NCBI GenBank assembly: GCA_040902585.1
Contig: JBBDXA010000185.1
Coordinates: 1 to 18,567, forward strand
DNA from: JBBDXA01 sp040902585
GTDB lineage: Bacteria > Planctomycetota > Phycisphaerae > Phycisphaerales > Phycisphaeraceae
Direction: 5' to 3'
Length of the DNA stretch: 18,567 nt
Positions 1 to 7,529 of the stretch are shown in pieces. The position numbers and the translations under genes are program-made. How positions within the stretch are numbered: position 1 is the stretch's first letter; every line of letters begins with the position of its first letter. The notes beneath the pieces were generated by a model. It did not search any database and was not told where the DNA came from. It worked only from the letters and a program-made list of their open reading frames with translations.

Positions 1-22
1 CTCCGCTTGCCCATGGCACCCC
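1..22. repeat. Partial end of long palindromic element (family 1)
   Basis: The first 22 bases match the right end of the large palindrome at 11047-11155, sharing CGCTT, then CCCATGGCACCC, with one mismatch between them. It is therefore probably the right terminus of a third copy, most of which lies outside the window. Confidence 0.55.
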
Positions 23-74
23 AAATGATCATGCCACATAATAGGGTCACGCCCACAGGCATGCGTTCGCCAAT

Positions 75-100
75 AGCACCACCCTTTCGGGATGGTGCTC
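75..100 (-). repeat. REP-like palindrome (family 2), single copy
   Basis: A 26-base imperfect palindrome beginning AGCACCACCC and ending GGGATGGTGCTC around a TTTC loop. It is the exact reverse complement of the copy at 12473-12498. It lies upstream of the propeller gene with no partner in view; the partner may be missing or outside the window. Confidence 0.8.
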
Positions 101-143
101 GGTATCATGATTGGGACCGTACTCACTCCTGAAAGGTTCCCGC

Positions 144-1430
144 ATGGCTCGCGTTTCAATCAAGCCCGTTCACTTTGCTGCACTACTCGTCGCGATGTTG
201 TCCGGCCCAGCCGCCAAGGCTGAGGAGTACAAGGTTCGCACCTTCACGAAGATTCACATCACCGACAAGTTCTACTCGGAAGGCGCGTATTACGGTGACT
301 TCAATAAGGATGGCAAGATGGACGTGGTGTCCGGGCCGTTCTGGTATGAAGGCCCGGAGTTTAAGAAGTCACATGAGATCTATCCCGTGAAGGCGTTCGA
401 TCCGCACGGGTACTCGGAAAACTTCGTCTGCTACACGCACGACTTCAACGGCGACGGCTGGACCGATGTGCTCGTCCTCGGCTTCCCCGGCAAGGAGTCG
501 TACTGGTATGAGAATCCCCAGGGCAAGGAAGGGCACTGGAAGCGGCACGTGGCGGTGAAAGTCACCGACAACGAATCGCCTACCTTCGGCGACCTCACCG
601 GTGACGGCAAGTCTGAGATTATTTTTCACACCGGCGGCGTACTCGGATGGGCGGAGCCGAACTGGAAGGACGCGACCCAGCCCTTCACCGTGCGCGGCCT
701 GAGCCCCAAGGGCGGCTGGCAACGCTTCACCCACGGCTACGGCTTCGGCGATGTCAACGGCGACGGACGCATGGACATTCTCGAAAAGGACGGCTGGTGG
801 GAACAGCCCGCGTCGCTCGAAGGCGATCCGCAATGGAAGCGACACGTGCGCCCCTTCGGGCAGGGCGGCGCGCAGATGTACGCTTACGATGTCGATGGCG
901 ACGGTGACAATGATGTCATCACGTCACTGCAAGCGCATAACTTCGGCCTGTCGTGGTTCGAGAACACCGGCAAGAGCGACAAGGGCGAGATCAACTTCAA
1001 AGAGCATCGCATCATGGGCAGCAAGCCCGAGGAAAATAAATACGGTGTGAAGTTCAGCCAGCTTCATGCGGTGGACCTCGTCGACATGGATGGCGACGGC
1101 GTCAAGGACATCATCACAGGTAAACGCTACTGGGCGCACGGCCCCAAGGGCGATGCCGAGCCTGATGCCCCGGCGGTTGTGTACTGGTTCAAGACCGTGC
1201 GCAGCGGCACCCCCGGCACCCCCGGCAAGGCCGGCGAAGTCGATTTCATTCCTTATCTGATTGATGACAACTCCGGCGTTGGCACGCAGGTGGCCGCGGC
1301 TGATGTGAATGGTGACGGCCTGCCTGACATCGTCGTGGGCAACAAGAAGGGCACGTTCGTGCATCTTCAATCGGTGAAGGAAGTGACCAAGGCGGAGTGG
1401 GAGGCGGCGCAGCCGAAGGCGATCAAGTGA
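144..1430 (+). CDS. Secreted FG-GAP/VCBS repeat propeller protein
   Basis: A 428-residue exported protein. Residues 1-26 form a signal peptide (hydrophobic FAALLVAMLSG, likely cut after AKA). The mature part carries seven calcium-binding DxNxDGxxD-type loops at about residues 52-60, 100-108, 150-158 (degenerate, ending in Glu), 203-211, 249-257, 314-322 and 387-395. This is the hallmark of FG-GAP/VCBS beta-propellers, and seven loops fit a seven-bladed fold. The start at 144 is preferred over an in-frame ATG at 111 because it follows a GAAAGG ribosome site by 7 bases and places the signal peptide at the N-terminus. Related planctomycete proteins are usually annotated only as VCBS-repeat proteins; the fold resembles the propeller of aldos-2-ulose dehydratase. 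No catalytic residues can be assigned. A role in polysaccharide binding or at the cell surface is only a guess. Confidence 0.88.
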   Translation: MARVSIKPVHFAALLVAMLSGPAAKAEEYKVRTFTKIHITDKFYSEGAYYGDFNKDGKMDVVSGPFWYEGPEFKKSHEIYPVKAFDPHGYSENFVCYTHDFNGDGWTDVLVLGFPGKESYWYENPQGKEGHWKRHVAVKVTDNESPTFGDLTGDGKSEIIFHTGGVLGWAEPNWKDATQPFTVRGLSPKGGWQRFTHGYGFGDVNGDGRMDILEKDGWWEQPASLEGDPQWKRHVRPFGQGGAQMYAYDVDGDGDNDVITSLQAHNFGLSWFENTGKSDKGEINFKEHRIMGSKPEENKYGVKFSQLHAVDLVDMDGDGVKDIITGKRYWAHGPKGDAEPDAPAVVYWFKTVRSGTPGTPGKAGEVDFIPYLIDDNSGVGTQVAAADVNGDGLPDIVVGNKKGTFVHLQSVKEVTKAEWEAAQPKAIK

Positions 1431-1454
1431 TTTTAGCGGAGCGAAGGGGCCTCG

Positions 1455-1565
1455 GGGTGCCACGGCTCGACGAGTCCGCGAGGAGACCCGTGCGAATCTT
1501 GCGGGAGTCAATCGTCGTCCGGCACGGGGCTCGTCGCGGTAAAGCCTCCTCGCACCGTGGCACCC
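1455..1565. repeat. Diverged palindromic element (family 1)
   Basis: A 111-bp element bounded by perfect 11-bp inverted ends, GGGTGCCACGG (1455-1465) and CCGTGGCACCC (1555-1565). Inside the left arm is CGAGTCCGCGAG, the same core found in the element at 11047-11155. It begins about 25 bases after the stop codon of the propeller gene. It could act as a transcription end, but no U-tract is seen. Confidence 0.65.
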
Positions 1566-1610
1566 AGCACCTACCCTGCACCCAGCGCCCCGCACCCCGC
1601 ACCTTGCCCC
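1560..1610. repeat. GCACCC-type C-rich tandem repeat
   Basis: An imperfect run of CACCCAGCAC / GCACCCAGCG / CCCCGCACC units directly after the family 1 element. The minus strand has at least four runs of three or more G separated by 3-4 bases (opposite 1574-1598), which meets the usual G-quadruplex rule. Confidence 0.5.
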
Positions 1611-1662
1611 AGCGCTTTCCCCGCAGATTTCAGGCCAATCCTGCGATTCGGGGTGATTCCTA

Positions 1663-1691
1663 TTGACATGCCTTCCCCGTCCCCTTAAACT
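1663..1691 (+). promoter_or_regulatory. Sigma-70-type promoter for feoAB
   Basis: A perfect -35 box TTGACA (1663-1668), a 17-base spacer and TAAACT (1686-1691) as a 4/6 match to the -10 box. The predicted start site is near 1698, about 80 bases before the preferred feoA start. Confidence 0.6.
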
Positions 1692-1692
1692 C

Positions 1693-1709
1693 TTGCGAAT
1701 GAGTCGCAA
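1693..1709 (+). promoter_or_regulatory. Candidate Fur-type operator for feoAB
   Basis: TTGCGA, five bases, then TCGCAA: a perfect 6-bp inverted repeat containing GAATGAG, placed exactly over the predicted transcription start of feoAB. Position and composition resemble Fur-family boxes on iron uptake genes. The regulator itself is not in the window, so the name is inferred. Confidence 0.45.
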
Positions 1710-1778
1710 TTACGAATCATCGGTGTAGTGTCAGCCGATGAAATGAAAACGCGGCCTATTCTCAACAGGAATCCGCCC

Positions 1779-2060
1779 ATGCCCGCCACCATTGAGGATG
1801 TCACAGAGGGTCTCACGGAAGGCGCGAAAGTCGTTCCCATCGCCGGCGTCCGCGTGGGTCACGCCGGCCGGCTCGCTGTTACCGGTGCCTGTGATTGCAC
1901 GCTTCAGCGGCTCATGGCCATGGGCCTGCTCCCCGGCGCTCAGGTCAAGGTCATCCGCATCGCGCCGCTGGGCGATCCGATCGTCCTTCAGACCAGCGGC
2001 TTTCAGGTCAGTCTTCGCAAGGCAGAGGCGAAGGGACTGGCCATCGAACTGGGCGCCTGA
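1779..2060 (+). CDS. feoA: Ferrous iron transport protein A
   Basis: A 93-residue cytoplasmic SH3-like protein. The segment LMAMGLLPGAQVKVIRIAPL followed by GDPIVL and FQVSLRKAEAKGL (residues 45-86) is the conserved FeoA core. FeoA is a small partner that helps FeoB work at the inner membrane. The start at 1779 follows AGGA (1767-1770) by 8 bases and gives a length close to the family norm. Earlier in-frame starts exist at 1743 (ATG) and 1728 (GTG), both downstream of the predicted transcription start; they would add 12 or 17 residues of non-conserved sequence. feoB follows after 27 bases, so the two are almost certainly co-transcribed. N-terminal residues 1-18 look poorly conserved. Confidence 0.9.
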   Translation: MPATIEDVTEGLTEGAKVVPIAGVRVGHAGRLAVTGACDCTLQRLMAMGLLPGAQVKVIRIAPLGDPIVLQTSGFQVSLRKAEAKGLAIELGA

Positions 2061-2087
2061 TCCGCACCCCAAGGCACAAGGCGCTCC

Positions 2088-4430
2088 GTGACTCAGCTTG
2101 CGACTCAACCTGTCTCCTCGACCGGCCCGCGTGCCCCGCAGATCGCCCTGGTCGGCAATCCCAACACCGGCAAGAGCGCTCTCTTTAACCGCCTTACCGG
2201 CGCCAGGCAGCGCGTGGGCAACTACCCCGGTCTCACCATCGAAAAGAAAGTCGGTGCCCTCAAGCTCGATGCCATGGGCTCGACCGCCAACGTCATCGAT
2301 CTGCCCGGCCTGTACAGTCTCGCCGCACTTTCGCCTGATGAGCGCGTGGTGCTTGAAGTGTTGCTCGGTCATGTCCCCGGCACGCGCCGGCCGGACCTGA
2401 TCGTCTGCGTGCTCGATGCCACCAACCTTCGCCGCAACCTTTTTCTCGCGACGCAGGTAGCCGAGGTCGGCCTGCCGATGGTCATCGCTCTGAACATGTG
2501 GGACGAGGCGGAGACGAAACAACTTCGTGTCGATGTCGGAGCTCTAAGCGCGCGCTTAGGCGTACCTGTCGTCGCCACTGCGGCCGCCAAGGGGCAGGGC
2601 GTGGAGGAACTGAAGGCGGCGATGAGCGATGCCTTGAAGCGGCAGCCGAAGATGCAGTGCGTCGCCTGGCCCAGGCCGGTGGAAGACGCGATCCACAAGC
2701 TGCACAAAGGCCTGGACGGCCTGACCAACCGGGCCATTGACATCACCGAAGCGCAGCGGCTGCTCTTTGATATGGAGTCATCGCTGGCTGATGAGCTGCA
2801 TTTATCCGAAGGCGAACAGCAGCCGCTGTTGAAGGCCGCACGCGAGGAAATCCGTCACGGCGGCTACGACCCGGCTCACGTTGAAACCGCGGTGCGCTAC
2901 CCGTGGATCGACAACCTGCTCGTCGGCCTGAACGAACCGCCCGGCCAGCCTCGCCGCGGCAAGAGTGAATCCATTGATGATCTGCTCACCCACCGCGTCT
3001 TTGGCCTGACGATCTTTATGGCTGTGATGTACGTGGTTTTCCAGTCGATCTACACACTCGCCGGGCCTTTCATGGACGGCATCGAATATGTCTTCGGGGC
3101 GCTGGGCGAGACCGTCGGCGCGTGGTTTGAAGGCTCGCCCATTCTTCAGAGCATGATGGTCGATGGCGTGATCGCGGGCGTCGGCGGCGTGCTGGTTTTC
3201 CTGCCGCAGATCGTCATTCTCTTTTTCTTCATCACGCTTCTGGAGGACGTCGGCTACATGCCTCGCGCCGCGTTCCTCATGGACCGCCTCTTCGGCTGGT
3301 GCGGCCTCAGCGGCAAGAGCTTCGTGCCCATGCTCTCCAGCTTCGCCTGTGCCGTGCCCGGCATCATGTCCGCGCGCACCCTCGCCGAACCGAAGGCCAG
3401 GCTGACCACGATTCTGGTTTGTCCCCTGATGAGTTGCTCGGCCCGGCTGCCGGTGTACGTGCTGCTCATCGGCGCGTTCATCGAGCCGGTGTACGGCGCG
3501 TCCGTCGCAGGTATCACGCTCTTTGCCATGCATTTCGTCGGCCTGGCGATTGCGATCCCGGTGGCGTTCATCATGAATCGTCTGGTCCTGCGCGGCCGGC
3601 GCACGCCGTTCGTGTTGGAGATGCCGCCGTATCGCATCCCGACGATGCGCGACGTTTCCTGGCGCGTGTACGGCCGGGCGAAAGAGTTCGTCGTCAGGGC
3701 CGGCACGATCATCTTCGCGCTCTCCATTCTCATCTGGGCGATGTGTTACTTCCCCCGTTCCGAGGATGTCGCCACGACGACCACGGCAAGAATCGTCAGC
3801 GAAGTCGCGACCGAGCGCGGCGTGAGCGCGGAAGCGGCGGAGAAAATCGTCTTCGGCGATGAGGAACTCGCCGGGACACTCGACGCGGAACTCCTCGCTT
3901 CGCCGGATATGTTCAAGACGATGATGCAGATGATCCGCAGCGGCAGGGCCCAGCAGGCATGGGGCGATGGCGATTTTCAGACCCACATCGAGCAGGCGAT
4001 CGATGCCGCCTACCTGGAGCAGAGCATCATGGGCCGGCTCGGGCAGAGCGTGCAGCCTGTGTTCGCCCCGGCGGGCTTTGACTGGAAGATCACCGTCGGC
4101 GTGCTCTCCAGTTTCCCGGCCCGCGAAGTCATCATCTCCACGCTCGGCATCGTCTACAGCCTGGGCGCGGATGTGGACGAAGAAGACAGCGGCCTGCGCT
4201 CGGCGATGGAGGCTTCGAAGTGGCCTGACGGCAAGCCGGTGTTCACGCCGATCGTCGCCATTGCGGTCATGGTGTTCTTCGCCCTCTGCTCGCAGTGCGC
4301 GGCGACGCTGGTGGCGATTGCCCGCGAGTCCAACTGGAAGTGGGCGGTGTTCAGCTTCGTGTACATGACCGTGCTCGCCTGGGTCGGCGCGGTGGTGGTG
4401 TACCAGGTCGGCACGGCGTGGTTCGCGTGA
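2088..4430 (+). CDS. feoB: Ferrous iron transporter FeoB
   Basis: A 780-residue Fe(II) uptake permease of the inner membrane with a GTPase domain. G motifs: GNPNTGKS (23-30), the switch I region NYPGLT (45-50), DLPG (71-74), NMWD (136-139), then TAAAKGQG as G5. The membrane half contains the first gate region (LEDVGYMPRAAFLMD, then CAVPGIMSART and PLMSCSARLPVY) and the second (SSFPAREVIISTLGIVYSLG), with Cys and Gly-Tyr-Met motifs typical of the family. The start is GTG at 2088; no ATG lies nearby and translation probably couples to feoA. A loop of roughly 110 residues rich in acidic and Gln residues sits between the gates, as in many FeoB proteins. Length and motifs indicate an intact, working gene. 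A small Cys-rich membrane protein follows. Confidence 0.97.
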   Translation: MTQLATQPVSSTGPRAPQIALVGNPNTGKSALFNRLTGARQRVGNYPGLTIEKKVGALKLDAMGSTANVIDLPGLYSLAALSPDERVVLEVLLGHVPGTRRPDLIVCVLDATNLRRNLFLATQVAEVGLPMVIALNMWDEAETKQLRVDVGALSARLGVPVVATAAAKGQGVEELKAAMSDALKRQPKMQCVAWPRPVEDAIHKLHKGLDGLTNRAIDITEAQRLLFDMESSLADELHLSEGEQQPLLKAAREEIRHGGYDPAHVETAVRYPWIDNLLVGLNEPPGQPRRGKSESIDDLLTHRVFGLTIFMAVMYVVFQSIYTLAGPFMDGIEYVFGALGETVGAWFEGSPILQSMMVDGVIAGVGGVLVFLPQIVILFFFITLLEDVGYMPRAAFLMDRLFGWCGLSGKSFVPMLSSFACAVPGIMSARTLAEPKARLTTILVCPLMSCSARLPVYVLLIGAFIEPVYGASVAGITLFAMHFVGLAIAIPVAFIMNRLVLRGRRTPFVLEMPPYRIPTMRDVSWRVYGRAKEFVVRAGTIIFALSILIWAMCYFPRSEDVATTTTARIVSEVATERGVSAEAAEKIVFGDEELAGTLDAELLASPDMFKTMMQMIRSGRAQQAWGDGDFQTHIEQAIDAAYLEQSIMGRLGQSVQPVFAPAGFDWKITVGVLSSFPAREVIISTLGIVYSLGADVDEEDSGLRSAMEASKWPDGKPVFTPIVAIAVMVFFALCSQCAATLVAIARESNWKWAVFSFVYMTVLAWVGAVVVYQVGTAWFA

Positions 4431-4436
4431 AACGTC

Positions 4437-4468
4437 AGTCCTGAGTCCTGGGTCTTGAGTCCTGCGTC
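4437..4468. repeat. Short GTCCTGAGTCCTGGGTC-type direct repeat
   Basis: Three or four degenerate copies of a GAGTCCTG/GGTCTTG unit just after the feoB stop. It has no coding or terminator signature. Confidence 0.4.
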
Positions 4469-4471
4469 AAG

Positions 4472-4501
4472 CCCGATGGCGAGGCTTTGCGAGCCGTCGG
4501 G
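4472..4501 (+). repeat. Stem-loop downstream of feoB
   Basis: CCCGATGGC (4472-4480) pairs with GCCGTCGGG (4493-4501) through a 9-bp stem with one G-T pair. No T-tract follows, so this is not a classical intrinsic terminator. It may still stabilise the feoAB message, or be a further repeat element. Confidence 0.45.
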
Positions 4502-4512
4502 GTATCAAGGCG

Positions 4513-4518
4513 TATAAT
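4513..4518 (+). promoter_or_regulatory. -10 box with possibly leaderless start
   Basis: A perfect TATAAT ends 8 bases before the ATG at 4527. A transcript from it would have almost no 5' leader. No good -35 box is seen at 16-18 bases, so strength is uncertain. Confidence 0.4.
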
Positions 4519-4526
4519 GAACTGAC

Positions 4527-4739
4527 ATGAACCACTTCGCGGAAATCGCGATCGTCGGCGGCATCACCTTCGTGGCGCTGGCCTACCTCTTGCGCAAAGC
4601 CTTCCAGCGGTTCAGGCCCGGTGGCAAAGCCTGCGGGCGCTGCGGCTGCGGCTGCGAACTCACCAAGCCCGCCGGCCAGAAACCCGCCGGCGAAGTGAAG
4701 CCCGCGACGCTCACCATCGGCGGCCGCGAAGTGGTGTGA
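4527..4739 (+). CDS. FeoB-associated Cys-rich membrane protein
   Basis: A 70-residue protein with one N-terminal membrane helix (about residues 5-22), a basic patch (RKAFQRFR), then a CGRCGCGC cluster (Cys 36, 39, 41, 43) and a short tail. Small proteins of this design next to feoB belong to the FeoB-associated Cys-rich membrane protein family. They are thought to assist FeoB by binding iron or thiol-sensitive ligands; the exact role is not established. It lies 96 bases after feoB, separated by repeats and a perfect TATAAT, so it may have its own promoter as well as read-through from feoAB. No Shine-Dalgarno site is visible. Confidence 0.8.
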   Translation: MNHFAEIAIVGGITFVALAYLLRKAFQRFRPGGKACGRCGCGCELTKPAGQKPAGEVKPATLTIGGREVV

Positions 4740-4760
4740 TCGCGCGTCGCTTTAGAGTTG

Positions 4761-4835
4761 GAGCACCGTCCCGGCAGGGCGGTGCCAGCGGCGTGATTAC
4801 CGCGGAAAGGCACCACCCTGCCGGCATGGTGCTCC
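4761..4835. repeat. REP-like inverted pair (family 2)
   Basis: Two facing palindromes, 4761-4786 (GAGCACCGTCCC, GGCA, GGGCGGTGCC) and 4809-4834 (GGCACCACCC, TGCC, GGCATGGTGCTC), separated by 22 bases. They can form one long hairpin or two small ones. The pair sits between the Cys-rich gene and the zinc-ribbon gene. Confidence 0.8.
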
Positions 4836-4860
4836 ATCTTGCTCACGCAAGTTACCAAGC

Positions 4861-5370
4861 GTGGATGACATCGACCGCCCAACCTGTCTCGATTGCGGAT
4901 ACGTCCTTGAAGGGCTCGATCAAAATCGTTGTCCCGAATGCGGACGCACGTTTGATCCGGATGATTCGCTGACCTTTGGTTGTCCCACCACCTACATGGC
5001 GCAGGTCAAGCTCTGGCTGGCGCGCACGCGCGGCGTCATCAACTGCATCCTGGTCTGGTTTGTGGTGTTCTTCGTCCTGCCGAGTCGGGGTGGGTTCCGC
5101 GAGTTTGCCGATGACTTTTTCAACTGGCTGCGCGTGCACTCGGGGCTGGCGATTCTTGGCGCGTACCTGTACTGCATCTACATGGCCGCCGCGCGCGTTC
5201 GCGGCCGAGCGTATGCCGTAGGCCACGTCGCGTTGCTGCTCGTACTCGCACCCATCATCGGCATCGGATTCTTTCTCGTGCCCGCGCTGATCGAAGGCGA
5301 CGCGGCTCGCCTGTTCAAGGTCGATGCGTCTCCACCGCCATCAATCCGATCCCCTCGCGACGATCCCTGA
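4861..5370 (+). CDS. Zinc-ribbon multi-pass membrane protein, unknown function
   Basis: 169 residues from a GTG start; no nearby ATG and no strong ribosome site. The N-terminus is a two-knuckle zinc ribbon, with Cys 9 and 12 in CLDCGYVLEGL and Cys 24 and 27 in CPECGRTF. Three hydrophobic stretches follow: VINCILVWFVVFFVLP, the SGLAILGAYLYCIYMAA region, and VALLLVLAPIIGIGFFLVP. Cytosolic zinc ribbons of this type fused to membrane helices are common in planctomycetes and are almost always unnamed. The gene ends 14 bases before the convergent ppa stop codon, so there is no room for a separate terminator. It starts 26 bases after a REP-like pair. Confidence 0.78.
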   Translation: MDDIDRPTCLDCGYVLEGLDQNRCPECGRTFDPDDSLTFGCPTTYMAQVKLWLARTRGVINCILVWFVVFFVLPSRGGFREFADDFFNWLRVHSGLAILGAYLYCIYMAAARVRGRAYAVGHVALLLVLAPIIGIGFFLVPALIEGDAARLFKVDASPPPSIRSPRDDP

Positions 5371-5384
5371 TCGAACCGGCCGTT

Positions 5385-6008
5385 TTACTTTTTCACCTTG
5401 CCCTTTTTCTTCGGTGTCGCACTCGCCTTCTTCGGTGCTGCTGCTCCCTTGCCGCGCCGTTCACCTCGCTTGCCCAGCGCCGCATACCGCTTCGCCGCCG
5501 CGATGATTTCCATCTTCGCTTTGCCTTCAGGGTCCCAGCCCTGCACTTCCACGCTGGCCGCCTCGAGCTGTTTGTAGGTCGCGAAAAAATGTTCGACCTC
5601 GCGCAGGTAGTGCGGCGGCACGCGCCACAGGTCGTGATACTCCGCGAAGATCGGATCGCTGTGCGGCACCGCCAGCACCTTGTAATCGTTGAAGCCCTTA
5701 TCGGTCATCTTGAAAAGGCCGATCGGCCGGGCCTCGATCAGGCAGCCCGAGAACGTCGGCTCATTCACCATCACGAGAATATCCAGCGGGTCACCATCTT
5801 CCGCGAGCGTCTGCGGGATGAAGCCGTAATCGCCCGGGTAATGCAGCGAAGAGTAAAGATAGCGATCGAGCTTCAAAAGGCCCGTGGTCTTGTCGAGCTC
5901 GAACTTGCTTCGCCGCCCCTTGGGAATCTCGACGATGACATTCACCACGTCGGGGACTTTGGGCCCGACGGGAACATCTAACCAACGCGGCGTGATCGGC
6001 TGAGTCAT
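5385..6008 (-). CDS. ppa: Inorganic pyrophosphatase, family I
   Basis: A 207-residue soluble enzyme that hydrolyses pyrophosphate to two phosphates and so drives nucleic-acid and protein synthesis. The signature EDGDPLDILV contains Asp 71, 73 and 76; further acidic metal-site residues are Asp 103 and 108 in MTDKGFNDYKVLAVPH. Other conserved segments are VVNVIVEIPKG, KFE and YPGDYGFIPQTL. The core ends near residue 177. The remaining 30 or so residues form an Ala/Lys-rich tail (KKASATPKKKGKVKK) that is not part of the usual fold and may bind nucleic acid or polyphosphate, or simply be disordered. It starts at the ATG read from 6008; no clear ribosome site is visible. Confidence 0.95.
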   Translation of the reverse strand: MTQPITPRWLDVPVGPKVPDVVNVIVEIPKGRRSKFELDKTTGLLKLDRYLYSSLHYPGDYGFIPQTLAEDGDPLDILVMVNEPTFSGCLIEARPIGLFKMTDKGFNDYKVLAVPHSDPIFAEYHDLWRVPPHYLREVEHFFATYKQLEAASVEVQGWDPEGKAKMEIIAAAKRYAALGKRGERRGKGAAAPKKASATPKKKGKVKK

Positions 6009-6146
6009 GGAGGGTACTCTTGAGTGATGTGAAGATTATCGGCGGTTTGAATCGCGGGCTATTGTCCGCTGCGCAAGACAAACCGCAAGTGAAGGGTCAG
6101 CGAGCATCAGGTTAAAGGTTCCCGCTCCGCGCAATGGACGGAATAG

Positions 6147-6225
6147 CTCTCGCAAAGGCGCAAAGATCGCAAAGTCAGGATTCTCATTCAATCCCTCTTT
6201 GCGATCGTTGCGCCTTTGCGTGAGA
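6147..6225. repeat. Inverted repeat of CGCAAAGGCGCAAAG type (family 5)
   Basis: The left arm 6147-6174 (starting CTCTCGCAAAGGCGCAAAG) pairs with the right arm 6197-6225 (CTTTGCGATCGTTGCGCC, then TTTGCGTGAGA) with very few mismatches and a 22-base loop. It fills the gap between the end of the Sua5-phosphatase gene and the start of ppa. It may act as a transcription barrier. The rest of 6009-6300 shows nothing else. Confidence 0.75.
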
Positions 6226-6300
6226 TTGCTTCCTCCCCGTTTTCGCCTTGCGATTTGTTTGTGATTTGGAGCTTCTGTCTTTGAAATTTACCGCCCCGGT

Positions 6301-7482
6301 TCACGGTTGCTGTTCGCGAATCCGCAGATCCAGCCTGCGGCGAATGAGTTCCGCGCAGCGCTGGTACACCGTCAGGCTGCCGCCGATGGGGTCGTCGATA
6401 TCGCCGTTGGGGTCGAGCGTGAACGTCTTGTCCGCGGCCTCGCGATCAAAGTTGAGGACTGCGTCGCGGTGGTTGTTGGTCATCGTGTAGATCACGTCTG
6501 CTTCGTGGATGAGCTCGGGCGACAGGGACCGCGAGCGATGCTGCGAAAGATCGATGCCGATCTTGTTCATGGCGTCGATCGCTTCATGGGCCGCGGGCAT
6601 GCCGCTGGTGGTGAACGCGCCGGCTGAGAGGATGCGCACACCCGCCGCCTCCAGTTCATCGGCCTTGATGCCGCGCTCGGTGGAGATCATGTTCTTGGCG
6701 ATCGCCTCGGCCATCGGCGAGCGACAGGTGTTGCCGCTGCACACCAGCAGCATCGTCCAGCGCAGCATGCGGCGGATGGTGCGCTCGTCGTACACGCCTT
6801 CGCGCTCGACCTTGATCACCGGTGAGCCGCCCTCGGCATAGCGCACGCGGACGATCGTCGAAGGCTTGGCGTAACGCGTGTGTCCGCCATCGACGATGAG
6901 CTCGGCACTTTCGCCCACAGCCTTGCGCGCCGCTTCGATCTCAAGCGGCGGGGGCTGGCCGCGTTTGTTGGCGCTGGAGGCGACGACGGGTGCGAGGGTA
7001 CCGCCGAGGATGCGCCGGGCGACTGCGTCATCCGGACAGCGCAGGCCGATGGTGCCGCTGTGGTAGAGCCGCTGACCCAGCGCGTGAATGCCCTGCGCGG
7101 GCAGGAGTGAAGCAGCGCCCAGTTCATCTTCGAGTGCGCGCAGGCGATCGGCCATCATGTCTTCGGGGACATCGACGACGAGCGTGACCGGTCCGGGGAA
7201 AAGCTTCTCGACCAGGCGGCGCATGCGGATGTGGGTGAGATCAACGTAACGCCCCGCGGCAGGCGCGTGCGGCAGGTGAATGGTAAACGGCTGCGTCTGC
7301 TCCCGGCCTTTCACATCGAGCAGCGCGGCGAAACCTTTATCGCTCGATGCCGACGCCCCGATGCCGTAGACGGTTTCAGTGGGGAAGATGACGAGGCCGC
7401 CCGAGTCGAACACCCGGCCGGCTTCGCGCGCGACATCGGCGAGCTGGGCCGCGTTGCCGGATTCGATCGTGGTGACTTCCAT
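6301..7482 (-). CDS. Fused Sua5/YwlC domain and YwlE-like phosphatase
   Basis: A 393-residue two-domain protein. Residues about 15-232 are a Sua5/YciO/YrdC domain: GGLVIFPTETVYGIG (28-42), KGR (58-60), LFPGPVTLVV (94-103), ASSANKRGQ (168-176), PSTIVRV (207-213). This family makes threonylcarbamoyl-AMP for the t6A base of tRNA. Residues 243-385 are a low-molecular-weight phosphatase: catalytic loop CSGNTCR (248-254) and general acid Asp 364 in DDPIGG. Thr 252, where classical tyrosine phosphatases have Ile, is the residue tied to phospho-arginine specificity in Bacillus YwlE. In Bacillus, ywlC and ywlE are near neighbours; here they are one reading frame. The start at 7482 is preferred because upstream in-frame codons (to 7575) run into repeat DNA. 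No strong ribosome site is seen. Confidence 0.88.
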   Translation of the reverse strand: MEVTTIESGNAAQLADVAREAGRVFDSGGLVIFPTETVYGIGASASSDKGFAALLDVKGREQTQPFTIHLPHAPAAGRYVDLTHIRMRRLVEKLFPGPVTLVVDVPEDMMADRLRALEDELGAASLLPAQGIHALGQRLYHSGTIGLRCPDDAVARRILGGTLAPVVASSANKRGQPPPLEIEAARKAVGESAELIVDGGHTRYAKPSTIVRVRYAEGGSPVIKVEREGVYDERTIRRMLRWTMLLVCSGNTCRSPMAEAIAKNMISTERGIKADELEAAGVRILSAGAFTTSGMPAAHEAIDAMNKIGIDLSQHRSRSLSPELIHEADVIYTMTNNHRDAVLNFDREAADKTFTLDPNGDIDDPIGGSLTVYQRCAELIRRRLDLRIREQQP

Positions 7483-7529
7483 CAGGTGTGTGATTATTCG
7501 TGATATCGCGGGCGGAGGCAAGGCGGGGG

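Noticed and set aside
924..1709. 261-codon minus-strand frame opposite the propeller gene
   Set aside because: It overlaps the propeller gene and a palindromic repeat; no motifs.
2802..3986. 394-codon minus-strand frame opposite feoB
   Set aside because: A shadow of feoB; its His/Arg/Glu-rich composition is typical of an antisense frame.
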